From assembly GCA_941918925.1 (NCBI GenBank), contig OW799234.1, positions 81,196,997 through 81,260,996 on the forward strand: 64,000 nt of DNA. The letters are read 5' to 3'. Made by a program: the position numbers and the translations under genes. Below, in pieces: positions 11,551 to 23,710 of this stretch (the first letter of the stretch is position 1; each line of letters starts with the position of its first letter). Under the pieces are notes generated by a model. The model saw only the letters and a program-made list of their open reading frames with translations. It did not search any database and had not been told where the DNA came from. This DNA comes from Phyto melanocephala (lineage: Eukaryota > Arthropoda > Insecta > Diptera > Rhinophoridae).

Positions 11551-11554
11551 TTAA

Positions 11555-12344
11555 CTATCTAATCCTGATTTAAAATAGAAATTCAGCTAAAGTTGTATAC
11601 AATACTTAGCTGATTTTTCGAATATAATCGAATTTATTAATTCGAAATCGGTAATAAATAATAAAGACACAATGTATAATCGCATTTGAATACGGCATAT
11701 CGTCTTAACCCTTAAATTTTAAACCGAGTATTTAAAAATGTGTACTAGTTTGAATTTATTTTTGTTCTGTTTCCAGGAACATCTTCGTTTTCGTACTCAG
11801 AACGCTTCGTTGCAGTGATATAACATTCAATATACTAGAAACTAAAAAAATATTTTTTTTTTACTAAAGAAAACACTTAGTGTTTCAAAACAGGGATGGA
11901 TTAAAATGGTCCTTTTTTTAAAATATGAAAATTATTTACGTAACAGCATGGCTTAAATTTTCTTTTTATAAATATAACAATTTAATGATTACATATATTA
12001 TTTTAATAAACTTTTTTTTAAAGCTGCATTCTATTCCTTTTATGAAAAATACACATTAGAACAATAACAAATTAATTGCTTTACATATTTGTGTGCACGA
12101 AGTATGTATAGTCGGCAACGACTATTAAATATTCTAATGAGAGTTTACCTTTTTCAATACTGGTACTAAATAATCATCAAAGTCGCAGAAAGTTCAAATT
12201 CCCATTGCTTGACTTTAGGTTTAACTTTTTTGATATAAAATTTATATACAAAATTTGACTTTAATTCTTACTTTATAAAGGCGGAAAGGCCTGCATATTA
12301 AAAATTCTATAAGTCCTTTATACTCAAAACGTTCAAAACTAACA
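11555..12344. other. Non-coding stretch, no gene seen
   Basis: AT-rich sequence without recognisable transposon ends or coding similarity. Confidence 0.5.
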
Positions 12345-13083
12345 TCTGTATATATAAAAATCAATGTGTGTTTGTATGTTTGTTTGTGCTTTATAGACGG
12401 TTAAACGGCTGGACCGATTTTCTTGAAATTTTCACAGAATCTTTCTGTATGTCTGGAAGGAACTATAGGTTATATTTTGGTTTGAAATTGTAAGTGGGCG
12501 GGGTGCCACGCCCTATTAAAGAATAAGTATTAAATATAATATATCACGAAAGTTAATGCAGCTAGAGTCTTCAAATTAAGTACGGTAAGCTTTGACATCC
12601 ACACGAACATTTATGTAAAAAATGGGCGGGTTTTAAATAGTAGGCGTGGTCACATGAATAAAATAATAAGTTTCGTATATTTGGAAAACTATATCGATTA
12701 GAGTACTACAATTTAGCAAGAGCAACTTTGACACCGAAATAAATATTTCTAGAAAATATGGGAACATTAGAAATAGTGAGCGTGGTAGCTCTCATAGCGA
12801 TTGAATACTAAAATTCGTATATTCGGGAAGCGTTAACAGTCAGAGTACCCAAATTTTGCACAAGAAACTTTGACATCTATATGACTATTTTGATAAGAAA
12901 TTGATGCTTTAGTAATAGTGGGCGTGGCACCTGTCATATGAATTAAATACAAAAATTCGTATATCTGGGAAGCGATAATAGTTAGAGTACCTACTTGTCA
13001 CTTTCAAAATAAATATATTTTTGAACTATAAAATTTTTATTTCATTACGATTGGGGTGGCGAAGCACACCGGGTATTAGCTAG
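12345..13083 (+). mobile_element. Non-autonomous Helitron, family H2
   Basis: It starts with TCTGTATATATAAAAATC after an A and ends with GGGTATTAGCTAG before a T. This is the A|TC...CTAG|T arrangement of canonical Helitrons. The interior repeats a module of about 130 bp with GTGGGCGTGGC boxes and TTCGTATATnTGGGAAGCG. No coding sequence is present. A second copy with the same ends is at 16126-16786. Confidence 0.75.
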
Positions 13084-15515
13084 TATTCTATATAAATTTT
13101 TTTTACTAAAATTTTTTAGAAAATGGTTTTAAGAGTCTGAAGGGGAACTATACTATAAACCGTAGCTTTTCTCTTGTTTTTTCTTTTGCGAAAAAATGTC
13201 GCCCTTTTTCTGTGCATGCGTTCTTAAATGGCTTGCAAATAAAATAGTGACTATTTTCATAATTAAATTTGATACCAATTTAAAGGTCGTTTTAAGATGT
13301 AGAGCGTTAAATACAATATAGTGTATTTGTAGAAAAAAATATTACGAATTTAGCAGTTTTACTCAAAACAATATTAAAACGATGATGTTTAAAGATTTTG
13401 AAGAATCTTCACGCAACTTTAGACATATTAATTTTCACTATTAAACAGGTCTTTTAAATACCTTTAAATAAAATAATAACTTAGCTAAAATTACAGAGAT
13501 CATATCCTGCACAAGAAATGATATGAAAGGGTTGCAGGAAAAAGTCAAAATTTTTTCCAGAAAAGAAAACATCATTAGTATTGTTCTTTAAGTTATAGTA
13601 GAGAATCAATCTTTGTTTAAAATGTCTTAATAAAAATTTTTTTTAATAATAAATAACACATGTTGTTTAATTCTAATATTAATTTCAAGACAAGTAAACT
13701 AAAAAAAAGGATACCAAATACGAAAACTAATACGATTATTAATAATAGTAGAGGAATTTCAAGCTTATTTATTTTTTCTGGACTTTTTGTAGTTATAAAT
13801 AAAAGCAAATTTAATACCTTTTTTAAGTATTTAAAAATCAGCATGCATGTATGTATGTATGTGTTTCAAAAATTAATAACAATATACCGACTTCATGAAA
13901 CAGGAATTATGACAACAACCATGAAACCTGTCTCTGCATATCCTTGGTAAATTAAATATGAGTTCATTTTGCTCTTAAGCATTAAATGAGCAAAATAATA
14001 CAGCAACAACATCATCGTTGCAAAAATAATTAAATTTACTACTGTGAGCCAGCCCAACACGAAACTATTGCAGGGTGAAGCGTAAGAGCGATATCCGTGA
14101 ATATGATGAATGGCATACAACACACTTTATTCTCAGTGCTAATAGTATGGTTTCATGTTTGTGTTTCTCATTTCGATTTTCATTTTGTTTTTATCATTTT
14201 TATTATTTTTAGTTTAAAATGTACTAAAGTTTGCTATAGAACTTCCGGTATTTTATATCACGTATACAACAGTTTTAACATACATTTGTACACACATTAA
14301 TATGTATTAACATACTTCTATGAGTTTGATGGGAGAGTGAGTTTTCCCGGCAGTTTTTTTTTTCTCGTTGTATATACAGATCTGTCGCTATTATTTCTTT
14401 TTCTTTAAGTCATTTTAAGGTCTAAGACTTTTGCAGTGTAAACTGCTTTTGCAATTTACCAAAATTCAATTATTTTATTTTAAAATGGTCATTTAAGAAG
14501 CCTTCGTGGACAAGCTTCAAAACTGTGTGGTTTGCAAAATATTAATATTTGTTTTGGCCGTTATGTGTGTGCCTTTATGATAAGTGCACTTTACTATTGC
14601 TACAATTTCCTACACACTGAACTCTTAAGTGATATAAGTAGAATTTGGTTTAAAGTTATTCACGTGCTTATTAAACATTTGGCGTAATGCATTGATCAAT
14701 ACTTTATACTACCTACTTATCAGTTCGCAATATCAAAAATATATAAAAAAATCTGACAGATTCACCTTGTAATATGCATTAGAGAACTGTTGTCTAAAAG
14801 CCTATACAGAGCTTTTTCTCAAAAGAAGTATTATTAAATCAATTGTTAGCAATGTAATAGCTTTACCGTTTTTGCTAATGGAATGAAATAAAATTGGAGC
14901 AAGTTATATTGTTCTTGGCAAGACTTTAGTTGGTCGTCGCTACCGTTTATTAGTAAATAGTAAAGAGAATGATATGGTCATTAAAATAATTCCTGCACTT
15001 TAGTAGCTATCAAGTAATATTTGATAAGATAATGACTTAAAGCAAGCTAGCATAATCACTATATCCTTTCTGACAAGCTCGAAAACTGTGCAGGTTTAAT
15101 AACTCAGACGCAATAATCCACATCATTGCTAACACAAAGTAGTTTGCTACCAAATTTAGGATGCCATATTTATAAATTTATCTAGATTTCGAGAAAATAA
15201 CCGCGATTACCCTAACAGCTGACAAACACTCTCTGTAATGTTAGCTTTAAGTCAGCAATAACCGCCTATATTCAGGCCTATCACATTGGACGATTTATCG
15301 GCATTTTGCCGATTTTTTCGATACATCTCAAAAAGTGCCGATTTTTTATTATTAACAACTAAAACACGGTTACTGTGGTTGTTTTGATATAAATTATAAA
15401 TTTTGGGCAACACAATACTTAAGAGTTTATTAAAATTTTATGCAGTGTTTGTTATAATTTATGAACAAAAATAATTTTTTTAAATTTTATGAAATATGCT
15501 TGGGCTTGTTGGTTA
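13084..15515. other. Non-coding stretch, no gene seen
   Basis: It contains a short TATG microsatellite (about 13842-13861). Short open frames around 13660-14300 lie on both strands, are of biased composition and match nothing recognised. Confidence 0.5.
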
Positions 15516-15772
15516 AAGACTTAGTATTACGGGGTGATCAAACCTAAATACACGAGGTTAATTGTAAATAAAACAAAAAGTTTTTAGAAAATTATCTTAA
15601 TGTTTTCTATTATCGGTCAAATGCTCGCCATGTGAAACCTGAATAGAAAAGTAAGAATAGAATAGAGAAAAGAGAAGAAAAGCAGACTAGTCCAAAGTCT
15701 CTGGCGCGAATCGAACCCGCAACCCCCAAACTAGCAGACCAGCACACTACTGACTAGCCCACCGGGGCACCC
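15516..15772 (-). mobile_element. tRNA-derived SINE with 7-bp target duplication
   Basis: On the minus strand the head resembles a tRNA. An A-box-like GGTGGGCTAGTCAGTAG (15748-15763) is followed about 30 bp later by a B box GGGTTCGATTC (15708-15718). A pyrimidine-rich stretch and an unrelated body follow. The 257-bp unit is bounded by TTGGTTA on both sides (15509-15515 and 15773-15779). The acceptor stem does not pair well, so a working tRNA is unlikely. RNA polymerase III promoter activity is possible but unproven. Confidence 0.7.
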
Positions 15773-16125
15773 TTGGTTATAATAAAAATTAGTATTTTTA
15801 ATTCGCCGACTTTTTGAAATAAAAGTCCTGATAATGCAGATTTTTTTATAAATCGTCTGGCTGCTCCGCCTGTGTCACAATTTTCAGTTTTAGAAATCAC
15901 TTTATAAACCTCTCAATATAAAATCCGGCGCCTTTTATATGTTTCTTCCAGGTTTCATCGGAAACCTATCAGCTTATAAAAGTCTGCTAAATTTATTTAT
16001 ACAGTAGGGAATCTTTGGCAGTGATGATCTTATTTATTAATAGAGTCTACATGATGCCACATGAAAACTGAGACATACTTCACGTCACAGATTTAATGGA
16101 TTTTTTAATAGAAAAAGGAAATATA

Positions 16126-16786
16126 TCTATATATATAAAAATCAATGTGTGTTTGTATGTTTGTATGTTTATATGTTTGTTTGTGCTTTATAGACGGTTA
16201 AACGGCTGGACCGATTTCCTGGAAACTTTTACAGAATCTTTCTGTATGTCTGGAAGGAACTAGAGGCTATACTTTTGTTTGAAATTGTAAGTGGGCGGGG
16301 TGCCACGCCCTATTAAAGAATAAGTATTAAATATTATATATCACGAAAGTTAATGCAGCTAGAGTCTTAAAGTTAAGTACAGTAAACTTTGACATCCACA
16401 CAAACATTTGGGTAAAATATGGGCGTACTTGCAATAGTAGGCGTGGCCACATGAATTAAATACTAAAAATCGTATATTTGGAAAACGATATGGATTAGAG
16501 CAGTAAAATTTTGCAAGAGCAACTTTGACACCCAAATGAACATTTAGGCAAGAAATGGGTGCATTATCAATAGTGGGCGTGGCACCTACCATATGAATTA
16601 AATACTAAAATTCGTATATCTGGAAAATGATATCGATTAGAGTTCTAAAATTTTGCAAAAGCAACTTTGATATTCAAATAAACATTTATGGAAAAAATGG
16701 GTGCATTAACAATAGTGGACGTGGCACCTGACATATGAATTAAATACTAAAATTTGGGGCGGCGAAGCACAACGGATATTAGCTAG
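16126..16786 (+). mobile_element. Non-autonomous Helitron, family H2, second copy
   Basis: It starts TCTATATATATAAAAATC after an A and ends GATATTAGCTAG before a T. From GACGGTTAAACGGCTGGACC onward it closely follows the copy at 12345-13083, including the GGGCGGGGTGCCACGCCC box. It is shorter by part of one internal module. No coding sequence. Confidence 0.75.
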
Positions 16787-18170
16787 TTGCTTTAGTAAAT
16801 TAAATGTGTAAAATATTGTGAAAACATCCTTTATTTAAAGTATTACAAAATATCCTTTAGAAGACACCCATTTATATATAACAAAGCTCTTTACTGAGGT
16901 TAAAGAGTTTATCGAATTATTATGTCTGCACAATTAAGGATTTTTTTAGTCATCATCCAAATGCAACATGCAATTATGGTAACAAAGAATCACCTAAACC
17001 ACTGTGCTATTTATGTTTTTATAACATTTATAGGAAAATTATAAGCGAGAACTACTATGTGGCAGGAAAAAGGACCATAACCAAAGTGTGAAACAATATG
17101 AATGAATGTGGAATCACTTTAATGCACATGAGAAGTATTACAATTTTTTTTGGTTTTGTTTTTAATATTCCCGAGAGTAGCAAAATTACAGTGTATTTTT
17201 TCACAACTTTGTTTCCTTTTTTTATAGTTTTTGTTTTTATATTTTTATAAATGTCCACATAAACAAGTTACTATTGTTGTTAATACTTTTTTATTTTATT
17301 TACAAAAACATTTACTTGTATTTATTTATAAATATGAGAATGTCATACATACTTTGCGTGCTTGGCGAGGAGCCATTAAGTATAGTGCTGTTCCTTTTTT
17401 GTTTGTTTTATGGAGGAAGGTAATGAATAAATGTATAGAGTCCATTAAAAGGTTTCAACGTTTTTTTTTAGTTTTATTTATTAGCAAACTTAAAAAAGTA
17501 TTTGTGGTTTATATTTAGTTAGTTAAGTTGTAAATATTTAGTTGAAAATTTGTAACAAAAACCGTAAATATATTTAAACACATTTATGTTTAGGTAATTA
17601 TTAAATTATGTTACAACTTTAAAAGGAAATAAAAATAAAACAATGATATTGTGGGAAATCAAGAGAAATTTCTTACCTAACAAAGTACTTGTGCTTTAAA
17701 AAAAATGAAAGCAACCCGATATATGAATTGCTATATGACTTTTAATAAACTGACAAATTAAGAACATTTGTTTATTTGTTAGATAATGTGATTTAAGCTT
17801 AATAATCAAGATAAACATGACTTGAAATTTGATTTTTTTAAAATCAAAAATTAGAAAAACTTTTTTTAAATAAATTTTATTAATTTTTATTATACAGCCT
17901 TGGTTCGGTTTTTGCAATTTAACTTTTAACAAATAAATTTGTTATTTCAAGAATTATGAGATTTTAGTGCTGACTATGAACTTATATTCCGCAATTAAAT
18001 TCTGCAGAAACAACCATTCAAAATCTATTATCACAACTAAACTATGCAACTCGCCACGATTTGTTTACTCACAATCGATCACTTTTAGTAGACTTTTTGC
18101 TCAAAATTAATTTTTATTTTACTATAAATCTGAATGCTTTAACCGCTTTTCAACCAATCGTTTTTAAAAT
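16787..18170. other. Non-coding stretch, no gene seen
   Basis: AT-rich. Short open frames near 17055-17518 and 17696-17932 are Lys/Ile/Phe-rich and unsupported. Confidence 0.5.
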
Positions 18171-18410
18171 TTGGGAGATGTCAAATCGTATGACATTTTG
18201 GATATTTCCAAAAGATTGATACTATACACAGATCTGAGGAACATATAGTTGCTTCTCAGAGTTGAACACACGGACACACGGACAGACGGACAGACAAACA
18301 GACGGTCTGGGCTTAATCGATAACTAATGGGGTCGGAAATTAAAATTGTAGAAATTACAAACGGAATGACAAAGCTATATATATCCTTGTGCACCACAGG
18401 TGAAGGGTTT
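18171..18410 (-). repeat. DINE-like fragment, family A/C 5' region
   Basis: It carries, reversed, the CTGTCCGTCTGTCCGTGTG tract (about 18268-18295), the CCCCATTAG phrase and the ATTCCGTTTGTAATT block. It ends at a degraded 5' hairpin (CACCACAGGTGAAGGGT). The 3' half is missing. Confidence 0.55.
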
Positions 18411-18489
18411 AAAAAAAGCAGCCAAATCGCCGTTCTACCGTGATGCGATTACTAATACATACATGGACCGTTTCATTTTTATATATGTA

Positions 18490-19600
18490 CTAGCCAATCC
18501 CGGCGCGCGTTGCTACGCCCCTTCATGAATTTTAATCGCATTCTAAATTTTAATCGAATATCAAGTGCAAGGCTAAAAACTATAACTTTTTCTTTATGAG
18601 CGTTGCACTGCCCAGTTTTCTAATTACGAAACTGTACAGTCATGACAGCTCAATAAGTGTGCAAAGTTTCAGAAAAATCGGTCCAGTGTAAGTACCTCAA
18701 AATGATACCTTTTTTATGGGCGTGGCACTGCCCACTTTTCTAAATACGAAACTGTATAGTCATGACAACTCAATATGTGTGCAAAGTTTCAGAAAAATTT
18801 GTTCCAGTGAAAGTACCTCAAAATGATACCTTTTTTTTAATGGGCGTGGCACTGCCCACTTTTCTAATGACGAAAGTGTAAAGTCATGACAGCTCAGTAT
18901 GTTTGCAAAGTTTCAGAAAATTCGGTCCAGTGCAAGTAGTTAAAACTGATAACTAATTTTTTATGGGCGTGGCCCCGCCGACTTTTTCAATCACGAAATT
19001 ATAAAGCCATGACAGCTCAATATGTGTGCAAAGTTTCAGAAAAATCGGTCCAGTGCAAGTACCTCAAAATTAAAACTTTTTTAGGGGCGTGGCCCCGCCC
19101 ACTTTTCTTATCACGAAATTATTTGGTCATGACAGCTCGATATGTGTGCAAAGTTTCAGAAAAATCGGTCAAGTGCAAGTAGCTAAAACTGATAACTAAT
19201 TTTTTATGGGCGTGGCCCCGCCGACTTTTTCAATCACGAAATTATAAAGCCATGACAGCTCAATATGTGTGCAAAGTTTCAGAAAAATCGGTCCAGTGCA
19301 AGTACCTCAAAATTAAAACTTTTTTAGGGGCGTGGCCCCGCCCACTTTTCTTATCACGAAATTATTTGGTCATGACAGCTCGATATGTGTGCAAAGTTTC
19401 AGAAAAATCGGTCAAGTGCAAGTAGCTAAAACTGATAACTAATTTTTTATGGGAATGGCTCCGCCCACTTTTTTCACCCATAAACACTCCCTGGTATGTG
19501 TACAACAACTTACCAAAGTTTGAGCCCGATCGGTTTTACAGTTTCGGAGTCTATAGCTAACACACACACACACACAGAGTTTCACTTTTATATATATAGA
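18490..19600 (-). mobile_element. Non-autonomous Helitron, family H1
   Basis: On the minus strand it begins TCTATATATATAAAAGTG after an A and ends CGGGATTGGCTAG before a T (A at 19601 and T at 18489 in minus-strand terms). The interior is an array of ~120-bp modules, each with a GGGCGTGGCCCCGCCCAC-type palindrome, CATGACAGCTC, and TGTGCAAAGTTTCAGAAAAA. No coding sequence. Other copies or pieces lie at 35608-36986, 50644-51033 and 63863-64000. Confidence 0.8.
18953..19440. repeat. Near-identical 243-bp tandem duplication inside Helitron H1
   Basis: A dimer of two different ~120-bp modules starting at about 18953 is repeated with no difference noticed from about 19196. The other modules of the array differ from each other at many positions. 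Confidence 0.75.
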
Positions 19601-22049
19601 TGTATATAGATTTTAAAAATTATATTAATTAATTTAGTCACGCCCATAACTCAAATGTGGGATTATTTGAAATAAAATATTTGTTGTATCAGTAATACAT
19701 GTAAATTATTTAACCTTTTTTAAATAAAAGAATTCGAAAAGAAAGAAGACAATGATTATATAAAACACATTTTGGAACTTGTGGCCAAACGTCCTATTTA
19801 CAAAAGTAAAGTGGCTGCATACTAGACCTAGGCACAAAGATCAAACTGAGGAAGGGAATTCAAATAATTAACTACCTATTAGGGAGATAATTTATTAAGG
19901 AATATAAGGAAGTAAGTAAGTAATATTGACTTTGCTGCATTAAAATCTGCATTAAAAATCAAGCTCTCAATTATATATGTATGTATGTACATACATATGT
20001 ATATACATTAGAAACAAATTGTGTTTTTAAGCTACGTTTGTACTTACTTGAACTTTAATCTGCTGATTCGTAATTTTTTTAAATATTGACCTGCCTATTT
20101 TACACGATTATTAAAACTTTTATAAAACCTTGCCTTCAAAATCAAATCATAACCAAAAATACATTTTTTAAATTTTATTTTTCAGTACACTTTTTTTAAC
20201 TGACAATAATTTCAAAGTCTTTCGATGAAATCTTATAACAATTAAAAAATTATTTCAATTATTTAAAAATATAATTCAAATTTTAAAAATAAATTAATTA
20301 GTCATTTAATTAAAAATATGCTAAGCAATAGTTTTTTCTGTGTTCGAATTATTTTTATTATTATTTCAGCAGTAGAAAATGAGATATATTTATTTCATTA
20401 ATTTTCTGTATATCTCCCTTACTTGCTGATACATTTTTTAGCAGTGCTTATAACAAGGATAAAACAGGAGCTAGTCAATTGAATAATAAAGACATTCGGA
20501 GTTGAATATGATATAACTAAGCGTTTCGAAAAGGTTTTTTAGTAATTTTTTTGGTGGGTATGAGTGTGCCAATTTTGTTTCAAGTCTGGCAAAAGTTTAG
20601 TTTATTTTTTCCATGTTATAAATATATTTAAATTCAATAATTTGTTGTGTAGATTAACTAGATTTTAAATTCTGCATGCAGGTAAATTAGTTGATTTTTA
20701 ATTGGTAATAACAAGTAAACGATTCAGAAGCGCCTTTTTATATACTTGGTTAAAGTGGAATGCCATTTCAAGCATTTAAATGAAACACACTCTGTTTAAT
20801 TTATATTTGCTGCTTTAGTTAAGCAAACTTAGAAAATCTTAAAGAGAATTTATTAAAAGAACACCACTGGTAATCCCGGAATTCCAAATTCTTGTAATTT
20901 AAAAAACACCAATTGTAATTGAATAATTTTTACAGTTAACAGTTTGTTGAAAAAATAAAAATTATATAACAACCTCAAATTTGTTGCTAAATGCTCAACA
21001 TCATTAAATAATTCATGATATATTTACCCAATTCAGATTATTGAAGTTGGAACACTTTTGCAGTACGATTACGATTATTTTACCTGTCATAGTGAATAAT
21101 GGTAATTGAACCATAAGTTTAATAGTTGTTTTAATACTTTCAAACATATGCTACCAAAAGAACATTAAAACATAAATCCTTTTAAAATACATGTTCTTTA
21201 AAGTGCCAAGAAAAGGACAACATACATACTTAAACACACATCATTATAAATAAACTATTTAATATGTATGTATGTATTTGTGCATGATGATTGTATGTCC
21301 TGACATGCCAGCCAGAGGACAACAGACAAATAATCCACCAACACTTTCAAGTACAAACTTATTATTACAAGAGTAAAACATACAAGCGACGACAGCAACA
21401 ACCGTATATAAAAAAAAAACATTTAAGAACCTGTAGAGCAGACATCTGCAGGATGCTCTTGCCAAAAGAAGAAGCAAATCGAAAAAGATTCAAGGTTTTA
21501 TAGAAAAAAAAAAATACAATAAAACCAATTGCTGTTTAAAAAGTAACTAAAGGTTACTACTTCTTTACTTCTTCACTATTTTACATATAGACTTATATTT
21601 TCTTTTTTAATAAAATCTCAAGAACTTCTTGTCATTCTTAATATTTTATTTGTTGGCCACACAGGTTGCATAAATCGTTTTTGGCACTTGCAGTAGCATT
21701 ATTATTTTTACTTTATTTTATTATATTTTTCTCAGTTGCCTTAGTTCTTGTAGTTCTGAAAAAAAAACAATGAATAAAAACATAAACTATACAAACATGG
21801 AAAATTTATCTTTTTTCCAGTTTCGAATCTATTTGTTAGATATACAAACAGTGATTGCTTTATATTCAAACCTTTTTAAGACGTTTAAAAAAAGAGTTTT
21901 TATTAAAGTTTTTATTATTTAGTAAATGTTGTACAAAGTTTTTAATTAGTCCTTCCTTATAAGCAGCCACTGTATTTAAATAAAGAGATGAACTTTTTTA
22001 AAACACTATCGTTTTTTACAGCAGACATTGAGAATATAAACTATACAGC
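19601..22049. other. Non-coding stretch, no gene seen
   Basis: AT-rich with TATG/CATA microsatellite (about 19977-20002). Short frames on both strands around 21259-21503 are mutually antisense and unsupported. Confidence 0.5.
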
Positions 22050-22079
22050 CAGACAGTGCCATCAATTTTAAAGATGATA

Positions 22080-23650
22080 TTGTTCAGATGTCTTAGCACC
22101 GGTATAGCAGGAATTTAGTATTCCCTACTGAAATAAATGTCTCTACTCTGTTGTAAAATTTACTAGACAGACAAATAATGTTCTTACGGTGATATCATTA
22201 AAAGGGTTCTGTTGTATGCTTAATATAAAAAACTAACATTCTGAAGCATGGTTACGATGATGAAATTGAGTTACGCTTTTCTCTCTTCATTATCTTTAAA
22301 TTTGCCATCTATCACAGAGATATTTTGGTTATTTTGTCGTTTGAATTTTGAATAATTGGAATAAGACATGTTTAATATTCGGCATGAATTTTGGGTAACT
22401 CTCGTTCCTAAATGTAACAAATGATTTTATTATAAGTCGTGGTGAGTTTTCTCATGACATTTAAGTTGCAACCAGTAAAAATTTCTGATGAGTAGAAAAG
22501 TTTTGGTGGTATAAATGTTTTTGCCAAAAGGATTTAACCTTCAACGGGCTAAATTGTTGAGCAGTACATACATTTCGCAATATAGTGTATGTTTTGCCAT
22601 ACTCCTGGCCTTTTTATTCCGACCAAGTAAGCGATTTTTTAAATGTTACACCCAAATTTTTAAAGAATAATATTCATGCCATCATCAATAAGAGCATTTT
22701 TTCCCCTATTATTACAAATTTTAATTTCATTTGATTGAGGCGTAATCCATTTACAGATGGCTGGGTAGAAATTTTTTCCAGATTTGTTCTTGTTGATTAA
22801 CTCCTTTGATTAACTCCTAGGATACAACTGATCGTCATTAGTATACATTTGAATTTTTGAATATGGTATTTATTAAGGTAAATCATGAGAATATAACGAG
22901 CATAGCAACAGTCTAAGTATGCTACCCTGTGAACCACCTTTTGTAACTTGAAGCGGAGGTGAAATTAAGTCACCACTTATAACCGATTGCGACCTACTTA
23001 AAAGGTACGAGGGGATCAGTAGAACAGCAATAAATAAATATTTAAATAATTTTTATAGTTTTTAGGCATAATATTGACTGTTGCACAGTATCTTTGCAGT
23101 GGTCGAATAACATCAAAAATTTTATTATTTGTTTTTTCAGATTACCATGAGTATCCCAAATGGAACCAGATAATATTCAAACACTTTCAAAAAATAAGAA
23201 AAAATTGGTATTGGACTCTATTCAGACCGGAACAATTTTGACATTTTTCCAAGTCATTAAGAAAATATTGATAGCAATTATTGTATTAAAAAGTTGTGTA
23301 ACAAATCTGATAATCCACAGAAAAATATTTTTTAAAAATTAAGGGTTAATATGATCCAAGACGACTGATTTAAATTTAAATGTTTGAAATCATCAAAAAG
23401 ATCTAACGGATTTACGGACTGGAAATCAAATTCGATAATTTAATAAGAGGACTATTGGTTGTAAAAGTCAGTTCGAATCGTTGGTATAGGAATATAAATA
23501 AAATATTTATTAAACAAATCCACATCAGAAACCACCATGGGATCAGCTAAGTTACCAATAACTAACTCACGTACAGTATTTGATATCCAGCATCAGCAAA
23601 TAAGTATCGACTTAAAGAACCCAGGTTATAGAAAACTAAAAGTTTGCATC
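22080..23650 (-). pseudogene. Jockey/CR1-like LINE reverse transcriptase, decayed
   Basis: No long open frame survives, but the minus strand reads in order as a non-LTR reverse transcriptase. An N-terminal stretch has NPLDLFDDFKHLNLN. Then comes LFNTIIAINIFLMTWKNVKI, which resembles the usual 'LFN.....FP..WK.A.V.P' block. The palm motif LQVTKGGSQGSIL (near 22918-22955; normally 'KGVPQGSILGPLLF') is followed by SLYSHDLP. The catalytic box is MYTNDDQLY (22822-22848; normally YADD). Further down are LAKTFIPPKLF and NLNVMRKLTTTYNKIICYI, a typical thumb/C-terminal stretch. Many stops and frameshifts are present and the catalytic box is altered, so it is dead. The endonuclease was not recognised. 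A different LINE ends directly beside it at 23711. Confidence 0.6.
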
Positions 23651-23710
23651 AGCATGTTCAATAAAGTTATTGTAGCAGATCGTAATCAAACAGAGTAAAA
23701 AATATACACA

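Noticed and set aside
11775..11825. Polypyrimidine tract and TTTCCAG followed by a short open frame (possible host exon)
   Set aside because: The frame closes after about 15 codons, and no donor or family similarity was seen.
15290..15870. Possible TIR element: GACGATTTAT at 15291 and ATAAATCGTC at 15850
   Set aside because: The inverted match is only about 10 bp, is not at defined tips and has no target duplication. It may be a transposon that received the SINE, but it cannot be delimited.
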